This document shows positions 49,400 through 60,120 of a stretch of DNA of 64,000 nt, piece after piece (position 1 is the stretch's first letter; each line of letters opens with the position of its first letter). Under the pieces are notes generated by a model, which was not told the DNA's origin, searched no databases, and worked only from the letters and a program-made list of their open reading frames with translations. The translations under genes and the position numbers were made by a program. Source of the stretch: Lithospermum erythrorhizon (lineage: Eukaryota; Streptophyta; Magnoliopsida; Boraginales; Boraginaceae); assembly GCA_019722365.1 (NCBI GenBank), contig JADFUC010002139.1, forward strand, positions 1 through 64,000, read 5' to 3'.

Positions 49400-51850
49400 A
49401 AAATACTTTCACTAGCTTAAATGAAAGGAACAAGTGATTTATTGGGATCATACACGATGTATGTGTTGATAAGACATATCTGTAGGAGGTTATAACTACT
49501 TCATTACATTTCTGATGACTCTAGATGGAGAATGCGGTTTTGTGTATACGTGGAGACCTGAGCTCTGAGTCCTTTGAGAAATTCAAGGAGTTCCAAATGA
49601 AGTACAAAACCAATTGAACAAGACAATAAAAGATTCTCGATGCGATAGAGTGGAGAATATTTGAGATCACCAGTTGATACTAAATGCTAGAGGTGTGGCG
49701 TTGTTTGTGGCTTCGACTCCGGCGAGGCGCCCGCGGCGTAATGGGCAAAGGAGAAATAGAACCCTTCTTGACATGGTTAAAGTCCATGATATGTAACCTA
49801 TCGATCACCAGTTAATTCACGAGATATAGCTTCTAAGCCTTAGCAGATGTCCAACGAGTCGGCGGATAAAACTCCCCGTGAGCGTGGTTTGGGAAGATTC
49901 CCCAGGGTGGAGTTTCTAAAGATTTGGGGTTGTGAAGAGAAAACATGTTAAGAGATTAACAAAGATAAACTTGCGCCCCAAAATCGATAAATGTATTTCA
50001 TAGGATAATAAAATTAAACAGGTTAGTTCTACTTACACACAGGCAGGGAGAATAAAATCTTCATTGCCCGAGCAGGGTATTCCTTTGAAAAGGAATGCTC
50101 TGTCGAGAGAAAGGACTAGAAGTAATGGTGTTCATCTTGATGAAGCTCAAAATGAAGTCTAACCTCGATGCATCCCAATACGGAGAGGCATCTAACCATG
50201 CTTGCTTATGAAATTGGAACGCTGCTTTCGCAGAAGACCCGATTCTTGATCACGGAAAGGCGTGGAAGAACCAACCACTTAGGAGATCAGCGAGGGGATG
50301 CCAGGCAAGCTGGTATGGTGAAGCTTTCATCATTGAAAGTGAGCGAGCCCGAGCTTCTTACAAGAAGCGATGAATAGCAGGATCTTGACAAATGGCAGAA
50401 GTGCCATGCTGATAAAGTGGATTCTATGTACAGCGGGGTTTGGTCCTTGTTGGATTTGAAATGGGGGCTCGCCCTATTGAATATAAGCCGTTATTTAAGA
50501 AGAAACATGATAAAGGCGGAGCGTTGATGTTTTTCAAAGCTAGGCTTTATGGCGAAAGGTTTCAAAAATGAAGTTCACGGAGTGGACTATGGCTTTACTC
50601 GCCGTGTGGCTAAATCCATCCGGATAATTTTAGCCCGTTGCTTCATTTCATGACGCTGGCATCTGGCCGTGGATGTAAGACCGCTCACACGAATGGAAAT
50701 TTAGAAGATGTGTACATGGTACAACCTCCGGGCTTTCACGTGTCACAAAAAGGACCTAAGAATGTATCTTGAGTTCTGAAAAGTCCATTTATAGTGCCCA
50801 AAAGCGAGCATCCACTTGATTGGAATCTACGTTTTGATGAATCAATCAAAGAGTTTGGTTTCATCGAAACGAAAGAAGAATCTTTGTGTATATCTGAAGA
50901 AGGTAAGTGGGAGTTAGCATGTATCATTCGCCCAGTCACGGCGTAAGATGACACTTATCATTGGAAAACAAGTTCTTAAGCTTCAGTCAAGTTGGGCTGT
51001 GCAAATGTTTCTCGATGAAGGACTTAGTGAAACCTGATATATACTTGGAATAAAGTCACAGGGATCGAGGCCGGGAGGCTGATTGGACTTTGTCGGGATA
51101 CTTATGTGGGCAGATCTGAGTTTGTATGAAGTAATTCGAAGGGTATCCCCAATGAGGCAATAAGGTTCCAGCTTCATTGAGCCTTGATGTCATGCGAATC
51201 TTTGAGATGAGCAATGAAGAGGCATACCTTATCTTTGGTATAGGATCATCATGTATGCCATGTTATGTATTGAACTTTGATGTCTTATGCTAAAGATGTA
51301 ACGATGAATGCAAACTAATCGGTGAAAGCATTTAGTTGTAGTGAAAGTGCGCATCTTGAAGTATGCGAGAGAACTAAAAAGTACTTTCTTGTATATAATT
51401 GGAGAATGAGAGATTGCTTGATGACGAGGCTGCAAGCGCCCGATTTCAAAGCCCGGCGAAGGCGACTATCGTTCGATGCAGGTATGTATTTGTCTCAGCA
51501 GGTGAAGCGATATCTTTGGAGGAGTTCCCAAACTGATGCATTGCCGGTCACACCCACAGTCTGATGCAATGCGAAGGAAACTGTTAAGCGTGTTGGATAA
51601 AGTTTGTGGCCAGAACTTGGTGCTGGTACCTAGCATTGAGGGACCCGGTGGAGTTGCTTTGTGTGATAGAGTACCGAGCTAAGGAACACAAATCCAAGCC
51701 GTGCTCGGAAAGGTATCACACGGTGTAGACAATATGCTTGATAGAGGTGATGTCGAAGTATGTAAAGTAAGCGAGAGGCCAATTTGGCCGACCCGCTACT
51801 AAACCACTAAGTCGAGCCAAAGCATGATGAGCATCACGGCCGAACATAGG
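49400..51850 (+). pseudogene. pol (integrase, reverse transcriptase, RNase H) of element C, frameshifted
   Basis: Integrase-like pieces: ESFEKFKEFQ (about 49568-49597), preceded by a damaged YFITF strand near 49497. Reverse-transcriptase pieces: KARL/VAKGF-like near 50540-50570, then NGNLEDVYMVQPPGF (50693-50737). RNase H belongs at 51200-51850 but is too broken to place residues. The open frames 50168-50377 and 51322-51564 are fragments of this region, not genes. Confidence 0.65.
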
Positions 51851-52009
51851 TCTTAAACGAGATGTCGCGGTGGTGGTTAGAGAATGGGAGTCGGTATGTA
51901 TCTATTGTGTTATGTGAACAAATATTTGAATATTATTGCTTCTTATATTCTAGTATATTTGTTTGCTATGTCTATATGTTTGATTTTACATATAATATAC
52001 ATGTAGTGT

Positions 52010-52260
52010 ATCTCGATAGTGAAAGGTTAAATCACAGGTTGATACATGTTTTACAGGAGTAGCGTAGGCTATTAGTACATACCTCTTTGACACAAAGAAA
52101 CATAGGACCGTAAAAGGCCTTGGTGGAATCTTGATAGTTACGGCGTGAGCATCCTGCAGGCTAACGTGGTGTTTTTGATTAGTGATCAAGATTGATCACG
52201 CGTTAACTCTTGAGGACCTTTAGATCGATACCGTGAGAATTTGCCGATTAAATTATTTGA
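52010..52260 (+). repeat. conserved 3' block of element C (shared with B)
   Basis: Counterpart of 23500-23770. It contains AGTGAAAGGTTAAATCACAG, AGAAACATAGGACCG, GGCCTTGGTGGAATC, AACGTGGTGTTTTTGATTAG and TGATCAAGATTGATCACG, where the inverted pair TGATCA..TGATCA is kept in both elements. It lies about 220-470 bp before the right LTR. Confidence 0.75.
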
Positions 52261-52475
52261 GTATGACCCGAAGCGAATTCATAGAAGATATGTATATACG
52301 GCAATGACATTTGTTTAGAATTTTAAGGTTAAATCGGTCTGAGCCTCGATATATAACTATCATGTTATCTGGCTTCTATTTTTGACAGCGATGCACTTGG
52401 CGAGGATTATAGGCATATGTTAGAGGGTAAAGTGATAAAGGAACTGTAAGATAATGAGTCGAGGGCAGAATTAGG

Positions 52476-53460
52476 TGTTGAAATCGTGAAATTGGTTCCG
52501 TTTATTATGCAGATTGCGACGGTGTGTAGCAATTCATTTCTGGGATTAGGATTTAAATGTGATTATCGAACTTAGTGTTCAATGCGTAATTGTATATTAC
52601 TAGTGGCAGGTTCATGATAATTTGAAAAGGGGTTATGACTTGATTGCTAGATCTTACTAAATTAATGATTCTATTAATAGTAATTGGTCAATTATTATTG
52701 CGTATACAACTTACTAATATCGAGCACAGAAAGTCCACACATACAATGACGTTGAGTTATATTTCATGTATGAAATTAAAGAAAGAGAACTATATAATTG
52801 TGTATTTTCGATTACAAGGAATTCCCACATTTTATGTAGAATATCGATTGAATAGAATCAATTAAATAATTTATACAGGTGGTTCGGTAATTTAGTATTT
52901 ATCGATAGCGAAAGATTATTGATATTGACTCGTACTATTTATTATCTTAATTAAATAGTTCCTTTCGATAACAGCTTTCATTTAATTAATACTAGCAGAC
53001 TAATAGAGTTAACGGGATATTAATACTTAGCGGGTTGATTAGCGGGCTTGTTTAACTGGCCATATAAGCCGAACTTTAGGGTTTTCATCATAAGTTTTTG
53101 TAAAAACTTTTCACCAAAACAATGCTTGCCCCCACTTTTGGCGAAATTCTCCCAAAGAATTTTGGGGTTTTTACAGTTTTGTTAAATTAAGCATTTCTTA
53201 GCATGGGTGGTTCTTGATTCAGCTCTTGGTTTGAGCTAACTAAAGAGATATCATAAATTGATATTACAACAAGGAGCTGAAGGAGATCAAATTCACGTTG
53301 TGAATTTGAAGCGTGTAGTTTTTGGTGGAATTCTTTCATTTGCTAGCTGTAAGTCTACTGTTCGTATAATTTTAATTATACATTTTTATAAATAATAGTA
53401 TGCACTAAAGATCCTGGAACTATGGATTTGTATTTATATAATATATGTAGTAATTTCTCA
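52476..53460 (+). repeat. right LTR of element C
   Basis: Starts TGTTGAAATCGTGAAATT and ends GTAATTTCTCA. It aligns along its length with 44992-45953; differences are largely short indels. CATATAAG near 53060 may be the LTR TATA element. Confidence 0.87.
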
Positions 53461-54600
53461 TGCGACTATAAAAGTGGGTGCATTTACTGCAAAATGCCAT
53501 TGTCCCGATGAAATAGCGATGGTTTTTTAATGAACTTCATTATTAACTGCAAGTAGCGTGCAGTGATATTTTTATATTCCCTGAATTCTATATTGTTCTT
53601 CGCAGCAATATTTGTGATACATGAAAGCGTTGAAAATGTTTTCTAATTTTTCGCCGGTTACAATTTTACATGATATTCTAATTGTGATACAATTTTAAAT
53701 AAAGCGAGTTGTAATCAATAATACTTTTTAAAGTCTTGGAACCTCGGTTTGTTCCGTTAAACCGATTCTTTGCGAGCAAAAGAAGAACTTCCGCAGGTAT
53801 TCAATCTTTCTTTGAGTTATTTCCAGCCCCAAGAACTTAGGATCCTCATTCAGTTCTTCTAAATTGTAGAGCATCGTCAAGATGAAACATTAGTCTTTAT
53901 GGAACTTTAGATTTTTCATGTAAACTCTTTCTTGTTTTCTTTCTCTTTCTAAAATCATTTATGATGTTTGTGCATTATCTATTCAGTAGAATTTTTTTGA
54001 GCCCTTCACATCTGAATATCTTATAAACTTTTTTTTTTTTGCCTAAAGGAATATAGTTGTCTCGGCTTTTAAGGTTAGAGGCGAAGTTGGAGGCTTATAG
54101 TTGGACATTGTATCTAAAATCACAAACAAAGCCTTGATCAATCTGAAAAATGACATTTATTTAATATTCTCGCATTGATACATAGATTGAAATCTTATTG
54201 ATTACAAATACCATATTCCTTTCTTCATGGAAATCTCTGTCCCGACAAATAAAAATCCAGCTAAGATTAGAAATGGTAAAATACTAATTACCAAAATATT
54301 TATGCGTTAACTTCACTGTCTCTTCAACTTTAATAAAACCCATTATGAAAGAAGAGTGCCGTTATAGTGACAAACGCGAAAATATTTTTCTTGAATTTGT
54401 GAATGCGTTTATAAAATCTTTTTGAAAAGATCATTTAGAAATATAGGAAGGGAATGAAGCATTTATATGAGGGTGAAATTTTGAGAAGTGTCAGATTATT
54501 GTTACCGTTTATTACAGATTTCACGACCGTTTGAGGATAGAGAAAAAAATATATTAATTTCTTGTGCATTACCGTTAGAAAAATGGGAAGGAAAATATTT
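53461..54600 (-). pseudogene. gag N-terminal part of element D
   Basis: Minus-strand sequence immediately right of element C reads VNAPTFIVA, which joins DRSAGRGRGR at 44991. Further upstream (about 53880-53740) is a Leu/Glu-rich stretch (NLEELNEDPKFLGLEI). The rest is broken and not resolved into known gag motifs. Assignment depends mainly on position and continuity. Confidence 0.45.
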
Positions 54601-54969
54601 TAAGTGTTAAAATATGATATGTAGTTGTTAAAATGCACATAATGCATGATCATCACGATAAATGAGCATATATGATAATGTAATACATTATGATTATAAA
54701 CAAATAATTATGGAAATAACAAAATAAAAATAAGGTGACACGATAGTTAGATAATAAAATAAGTGGGGTGTTTTATACCTCCCTTAAGTTATAAGTAAAT
54801 AAACACGATATGGAGATTTAATACCGCTCAAAATAACGTACTTATTACGAGCTAACTTGGCCGGGATGTCGATTTTCATAATAATAGCCATGGCTTTATT
54901 ATAGATCCTTGAAGCGGAGATCTGGGTTTCTATACTTGATGTAGCAAATGCGACAATAAATAATAAGCC

Positions 54970-55290
54970 TTCGACATAAGTCGCGGCGTATAGCAGTTAT
55001 ATATTAAGAACAAAATCTAAAATCTTGGCATATAGTGGATTATATAATAGGGGTAAAAACGTAAAATAATAATAAAAGCTCGATTTATAGAATACTTGAC
55101 ATATAGTCGATTATATAGGCTCTGTGATTACAAAATCGCAGCATATAGTCGATTGCTTTCCTCTTGAGGGCAAAAGCTTATAAAATAATATCGCTCTAAT
55201 TATAAATAATTGGCATGTGCGGAGTTATCATAATAGGGGTAAACTTATATAACAAAATAAATATCAAAGAAAGTGATAAGATATATAATA
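54970..55290. repeat. subrepeats within the outer LTR region of element D
   Basis: The phrase CATATAGT(G/C)GATTATATA, often followed by ATAGGGGTAAAA and TAAAATAATA, recurs near 55030, 55101 and 55142, with weaker copies near 54987 and 55210. Such internal arrays are typical of LTR U3 regions. I do not find them at 40680-40975, so the two D repeats may differ or the left one is shortened. Confidence 0.6.
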
Positions 55291-55339
55291 TACCTAATAG
55301 TAGCGATTCTTATAAAGACGATGATCTTGATAACGTGTT

Positions 55340-55605
55340 GTAAGCAGTTCTCAAGCGAGCTGTACTTAAGCCCATAGAAATCTTCCGAATGATATATATA
55401 TTCTTTCTCTTGAAATTTTGGTGTGTTTAGTATGTACTTGATGGAGGGTATTTATCTTCTGAAAATTCTGCATTAATCACTATTCAAATCACTACATTAT
55501 TGAACTGCATTGATGTTTCAGCGTTTGTGGAACAGCATTTCTGGCGGCTCTAACATTAAGCTAGAGGGGCGATATCTCTATGAATATTATGAGCCAATAG
55601 CAACA
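55340..55605 (-). repeat. 5' LTR-like repeat of element D next to Lhca4
   Basis: Matches 40680-40975 in order and orientation (CGAATGATATATATATT, TATGTACTTGATGGAGGG, CACTATTC.AA.CAC and a TTTGTGG block). Its right edge is placed near 55605 by comparison, about 255 bp before the Lhca4 ATG. Because D is on the minus strand, this is its 5' LTR, transcribed away from Lhca4. Confidence 0.55.
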
Positions 55606-55859
55606 TAGAAATAGATTTCTGGATATGAATCACACCTATAGATAAGGGCTCTGATGTTCATTGGATTTTCTGAGCTTCAGTAATAGATATCAACCGTTGA
55701 ATGCCAAAAATCTTGCAATCAACAGCCAGCAATTGAACTTGAACCAGAGCCACAAGCACACAAGTTAAATGATTTCAAGTGCATTTAACTAAGATTCATT
55801 CTTGAGCTTCAGGCACCATCACACCTTTCTCCTGAACTTCAACATTTAGGCAAGAAAAC
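55606..55859 (+). promoter_or_regulatory. Lhca4 promoter and 5' leader
   Basis: Between the transposon edge and the ATG lie GATAAG (I-box, 55641-55646) and ATTGG (inverted CCAAT, 55660-55664), the CCAAT-GATA pairing typical of light-regulated antenna genes. A CT/CA-rich leader follows (CACCATCACACCTTTCTCC, about 55816-55834). No clear TATA box is seen. Light regulation is inferred from the family and motifs. Confidence 0.55.
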
Positions 55860-56826
55860 ATGGCCACCGTCACAACTCAAGCTTCTGCTGCGGTTTTTGG
55901 GCCTTGTGCAACTAGAAACCGGTTCCTTTCTGGTTCATCGGGTAGATTAAACAGGGAAGTTCCGATTAGACCAGCAATGTTTTCATCATCAGGTGTCTCC
56001 TTCAAAGTTGAAGCCAAGAAAGGAGAATGGCTTCCTGGCTTGCCATCTCCTGATTACCTTAATGGAAGGTACTCTATAAGTAATTATGATACGATGCATT
56101 AATTTTCACCTGTCTCAATTTTCATAAGTAATTAACTAACTGATGGTCATTGTCTTGATCTAGTCTTCCAGGTGACAATGGTTTTGATCCCCTAGGACTC
56201 GCTGAGGACCCCGAGAACTTGAAGTGGTTCGTCCAGGCCGAGCTTGTTAACAGTAGATGGGCAATGTTGGGAGTTGCAGGCATGCTGATCCCTGAAGTTC
56301 TGACAAGTGCAGGAATCCTTAATGTTCCAAAGTGGTATGATGCTGGGAAAGAACAGTACTTTGCATCATCATCGACCCTTTTCGTGATCGAGTTCATCTT
56401 GTTCCACTACGTAGAGATCAGGAGATGGCAAGACATCAAGAACCCTGGAAGTGTTAACCAAGATCCTATCTTCAAGAGCTACAGCTTGCCTCCTAATGAG
56501 GTCGGTTACCCTGGTGGCATCTTTAACCCCCTCAACTTCGCCCCAACTGAAGAGGCTAAAGAGAAAGAGCTTGCTAATGGTAAGAATATTATGACACTTT
56601 GACACACAAAGAATGAAAGCTGTGTATCAATCAATATAAGTGATTTTTCCAGCAGTTTTGCACTAGAATGATGTTGTAATTATGTTTTGCAGGAAGATTG
56701 GCTATGTTGGCTTTCTTGGGATTCATTATCCAGCATAATGTCACTGGGAAGGGGCCATTCGACAACCTCGTGCAACACCTATCAGACCCCTGGCACAACA
56801 CTATTGTCCAAACATTCAGTGGTTGA
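55860..56826 (+). CDS. LHCA4: photosystem I chlorophyll a/b-binding protein Lhca4, three exons
   Basis: Exons 55860-56068, 56164-56579 and 56693-56826 with GT-AG introns join to 252 codons, matching plant Lhca4. The protein is a nuclear-encoded thylakoid antenna subunit that pairs with Lhca1 on photosystem I. The first ~50 residues are a Ser/Ala/Arg-rich chloroplast transit peptide; the mature part starts near [15 protein letters not shown]. Helix one holds [12 protein letters not shown]: the Asn before Ser-Arg replaces the usual His ligand and is the change linked to Lhca4 red-shifted chlorophylls. The middle helix is [19 protein letters not shown], and the third ([15 protein letters not shown]) spans the exon 2-3 junction. 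It ends [10 protein letters not shown]. Ser in NSRW, where Gly is common, is a mild oddity. The frame is intact. It is the only gene in its immediate area, with transposon D upstream and the NLR relic downstream. Confidence 0.97.
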
Positions 56827-57430
56827 TGGATCTAAATGACACTGCAACGAACAATGTCTTTGCAAGCTTATGATGTAATTTGGCCATGAGTAAAATTGAT
56901 TTTGACAAGTATTTGGGCTTTATTGTAAAACAAGGGGCTACTCATGTACAGGAGAAACTAATATAGCACTGGTTCAATCTATCTGTCTATCCATATATAT
57001 GTGTTAAAAGTTTATTTACTTTTTTCAATTGTGGAATAAAAAATATCCTTAACGGCCAGATAATCAGATTGACAAATTTCGATTAAACTAAAAGACTACA
57101 ATACAAATTCTATAATATGTGTCTCATACTTAAATAATCGATTTACTACTGTAGGGACTCTTATACTATGCGATTCTATTACAAATCAGATACTATGATT
57201 TCAATTATACTTTATTCTAATTAATAAAACTATTAAATTTCATATAAAATTAACACATTATTTTTTATTAAATAATCAAAAGCATTATGTTAAGAAAGAA
57301 AATGCATCAGCAAGATGATGCTAAATTAATAAATCATTATGAGCTTTATGACTATTGACTATATGAAAATCAAGTTTGCAACTAGATTACAAACCTCAGG
57401 CTCATTTAACATTAATATAATTCGATCAAA
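56827..57430. other. Lhca4 3' flank and AT-rich intergenic DNA
   Basis: The 3' UTR follows the stop at 56826; an AATAAA at 57035-57040 could be a poly(A) signal, though others may be used. The rest is AT-rich without genes. Confidence 0.4.
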
Positions 57431-58037
57431 AGCCTTACAGCTTTGAACCTTTATCGACTCGTACATGGCTTGATGTCGTGTTCTGGAATGACCAAATCAT
57501 TTCTTTAATATTATCATTATAGATAACTTGTTTTCGTTGCTGCAAGAATCGGCAATGCCATGGAAAAAGGAAAGGAAAATTGACACTACCTTGCTCACCT
57601 TCTTAAACTCCAGCTTACATCGGTTATATAATACCGAATGTGTAACTCGCACAGTAGGCAAGGCCTTCCAGTTGAAAGTCTGGGAGTCCTTATATTCAGT
57701 TATCCATTTAATACATTAATACGCCATGTGAAAAATTATTTTCTTTCTAATTAAATATAAAAACGTATTTGCTATATTTAAAAATCGACAGATACGCAAG
57801 ATCGCAACGCTTCCTTACTTAATACAACCAAAACGTACAAAAAGTATGACAACACCAATACGAGAAGTGGAAAAAACAAATGAAAATAACAAAATTTAAA
57901 AAAGAACCTTAAAAAAAAATGAAGACTTAAACGTTTAATACGTTTACTAAGTCATAAATAATTATATATGATTGTAATGTCACTATGAAATGAAAATTTT
58001 AGAAAAAGTATGTATGAAACCATAATTGAATTCAACA
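57430..58037 (-). pseudogene. possible last exon/tail of the NLR gene
   Basis: The minus-strand LRR frame ends GGFQRKR at about 58043, followed by GTATGTATG, a plausible splice donor. Further down (57720-57500) lies less AT-rich sequence in which an R1-type NLR would carry its last LRRs, but I can only make out weak fragments in shifting frames. Assignment is by position and is uncertain. Confidence 0.25.
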
Positions 58038-58674
58038 TCATACATACCTTTTACGTTGAAATCCCCCTTCTACTGTCTCCCACTCCGGTCCTTGGAATGC
58101 ATAATTTCTTAGCTTAAGAACCTCAACGTTGGGCAAGTCACCAATCAATTTCATGGCTTCCCATGGTAGGAAGCTCTGCCGGAGAGTCAAATTTTTAAGA
58201 CTATGTGGAAAAGCATTTGGACTCGGCAAAGGCAATGGTCTATTTTGTCCAAAACAAGACATTTTTAATGTCTGAATGTACTCCAAGAGGACCAGATTCT
58301 GGAAGAAGTCGTCCCACAACCCAACAACAGCAAAATCTTTGTAGGTCTCACAGACAACAAGTTTTGTAATCTTTGGTGTAAGTGTAAGGATCTTCTTTGT
58401 GAAACTGCCAAGGGTTACATTGGATAGGGTGTAAAGAAATTTTAGACTTTCAGATCCATCAAATCTCCAAGGAGGCCACAATTTAGTAGCCACATGAAAC
58501 TGAAGACTTCAGAGTGTGTAGACCAAAATCCATAAGGTAGTTCTGGAATTTTACGATTCTCAAGCCACGGGCCATTGATGAACAAGGTTTGCAGTTTTGG
58601 AAGTTTGAACAGTGTGCTAGGTAGGTATCTTAAAAGAAGAAGCTTTTGTTGAGGTCAAGAAGATTTTTCTAAGC
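58038..58674 (-). pseudogene. NLR resistance gene (R1/late-blight type), LRR part
   Basis: The minus strand from 58674 reads LRR sequence in shifting frames: YLPSTLFKLPKLQTLF, then GPWLENRKIPELPYGFW. An open frame (58493-58038) follows with PPWRFDGSESLKFLYTLSNV, ALPSPNAF-type PLPSPNAFPHSLKNLTL, LPWEAMKLIGDLPNVEVLKL and AFQGPEWETVEGGFQ. These are hallmark LRRs of plant CC-NLR proteins of the Solanum R1/late-blight group. The 5' part of the same gene is at 63441-64000; element E interrupts between them. Frame breaks near 58500-58640 add to the damage. NLRs detect pathogen effectors; this copy cannot be functional as written. Confidence 0.85.
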
Positions 58675-59266
58675 CGTAAAATCGCTTTATCGGTAGAGGC
58701 ATCGAGACCCCTGGCGGGCCTCGGGTCCCCGATGCACCGTAAGAGAGCGCTCTGCTGGGACTCGCTCGAGAGCCTCCTTCGAGAGTCGTTTCGAGGCTCA
58801 TCGAGACCCCCCTGCCTCGATGGGGTCTCGGCGAACGCCAGACGCCACGTAATCCGGCGCGGTTTTACTCTTTTGTCACCTTGCTTGACTCGAAGCTTGT
58901 ACTAAGTTTCCTATAAATGTAATGCGTGTTTTTCTTTATAGGTCTAATATCACAAAATAAACATCCAAACAACTTCTAGAGAGAATATTATTGTTGAATC
59001 ATCTTCAACAATATCAGGAGGTTTTGTAATCGAGAATACTAAGCAGGAAGTAATACTCAATTGAGCGTTTCTACTGACAGAATCAGAATAATCTTCCTGC
59101 TTGATTTATAGTGGATTTTCTCGCAAAGAAGAATGTGGACGTACTCTTTCATATCGGTGGGGAACCCGTATAAATCGTGGTGTTATTTATTTTTCCTCGC
59201 AATTTTACTGGCATCATTGTCTCCGCTTAGGGTTCGCGGATTAAAGTTAGGCCTATATTCACATCA
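58675..59266 (+). repeat. left LTR of element E
   Basis: Shares with the right LTR GCACCGTAAGAGAGCGC, GAACGCCAGACGCCACGTAA, ATCACAAAATAAACATCCAA and GCCTATATTCACATC. The first ~190 bp are GC-rich with many TCGAG words and the hairpin CGAGACCCC/GGGGTCTCG (58802-58810 with 58822-58830). The first bases appear as CG rather than TG. Confidence 0.92.
58906..58920 (+). promoter_or_regulatory. TATA box of the left LTR of E
   Basis: TTTCCTATAAATG sits where the LTR promoter belongs, with the same context (TTTTCCTATAAATAG) in the right LTR near 63086-63099. Confidence 0.6.
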
Positions 59267-59286
59267 ATTGGTATCGAGCTTAGGCC
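59267..59286 (+). other. primer-binding site of element E
   Basis: TTGGTATCGAGCTTAGG directly after the LTR resembles the TGGTATCAGAGC site complementary to initiator methionine tRNA, the usual primer of plant copia elements; one base appears lost. Confidence 0.75.
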
Positions 59287-59299
59287 TTGATTGTTCGAG

Positions 59300-60120
59300 A
59301 TTCAATGTCAAGAACGAAGGAGTTGTATTTACACATGCCGTGTGGAGAAGTTTGACGGATAGATTTCTCGCATCGAAGACATTAGAATATGGAGGATTAT
59401 CTATACGGTAAAAAGTCAACAAACCATTAGGGTGATGTTCGGAGAGATGCATTTGTGAAGAATGAAAAGAGTTAGACCACAGTCTTAAAAGCATCGCACC
59501 ATGTTTGTCCAAAACGTGGTTGCTACTGCTGCCAAGTGAGACTACAACAAAAGGTCTACGCAAGCTGCCGACAAATTTATACGGCTCATCACCAACAATA
59601 TGCAATGAATTAACGGCGCTTGTTTCACTTAAGGATGCTCTAAAATACCCTACAACAAGGCACCTTTTAATGACTCTAATAGTTTTCATAAACCACCATC
59701 TAATGTCGTGAATTTCGATGGATGAAGTCATGTTACTGGATATTATTGGCATCTTTACAAATACAATGGTTCTAGGTCAGCAGTTTAGTAACTCAGAGGT
59801 AATGATAAGTTGGAGCTTAAGGTAGCTAGAACGTTGTTTGTCTCACAGTCAGAAGACTGGAGCATGAGATGTTGTCTCCGGGTGATTAAAATGTAGAAGA
59901 GGCAGAACCGACAGAGGAAAGAAGTAAGAATAAACGGAGGTCAAAAATCGGTATGAAGGAGTAAGTCGAGACTCGAGGACGTATCAGAGTGCCGGGCCGT
60001 GGGGGCAAGAAGTATCATAAAAGAAGCATTAAAGCTTCGAGGTCGACAACAACATAAATGACGCTAATGTTTGCTGATGACTACGCAGATGCACTACTCT
60101 TGTCGGGCTGATTGTTCTAT
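59300..60120 (+). pseudogene. gag of element E, frameshifted
   Basis: Pieces in plus orientation: a VEKFDG-like start (about 59345), EDYLYGKK-like text (about 59393-59410), ETTTKGLRKL then NLYGSSP (59532-59592), a FDDEV-like segment (about 59715) and a damaged zinc knuckle (GKKYHKR, about 60007-60030). The 162-codon minus-strand frame 59752-59264 covers the same DNA and is a shadow. Confidence 0.7.

Larger units (their letters stand above)
44992..53460 (+). mobile_element. Ty1/copia retrotransposon C, nested in element D
   Basis: LTRs of about 960-985 bp at 44992-45953 and 52476-53460 both begin TGTTG.AAAT and end in TCA. Between them, in plus orientation, are a long leader (45954-47900), gag with a damaged CCHC knuckle (about 48200-48800), integrase pieces (49420-49690), reverse transcriptase pieces (50500-50760) and an RNase H region, then the 3' block shared with element B. 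It sits in the gag of D. A target-site duplication is not visible (GTAAA on the left, TGCGA on the right). All frames are broken by indels. Confidence 0.82.
40680..55605 (-). mobile_element. Ty1/copia retrotransposon D (minus strand), split by element C
   Basis: Reading right to left: outer LTR-like repeat (about 55605-55340 and beyond), gag N-terminal part (about 54600-53461), interruption by element C (53460-44992), gag C-terminal RGRGR segment (44991-44880), pre-integrase domain (about 44310-44160), integrase remnants (43900-42900), reverse transcriptase with AYVDDL (42029-42012) and RNase H (41720-41041), then the other LTR-like repeat (40975-40680). The gag text reads continuously across the insertion (VNAPTFIVA before it, DRSAGRGRGR after it). 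Many indels break the frames. Outer limits are uncertain by several hundred bases. Confidence 0.75.

Noticed and set aside
56122..56605. minus-strand open frames of 91 and 78 codons
   Set aside because: Shadows of Lhca4 exon 2, which is conserved on the plus strand.
59264..59752. 162-codon minus-strand open frame
   Set aside because: It is antisense to gag of element E: the plus strand shows the LTR end, primer-binding site and gag words (ETTTKGLRKL, FDDEV-like) over the same bases.
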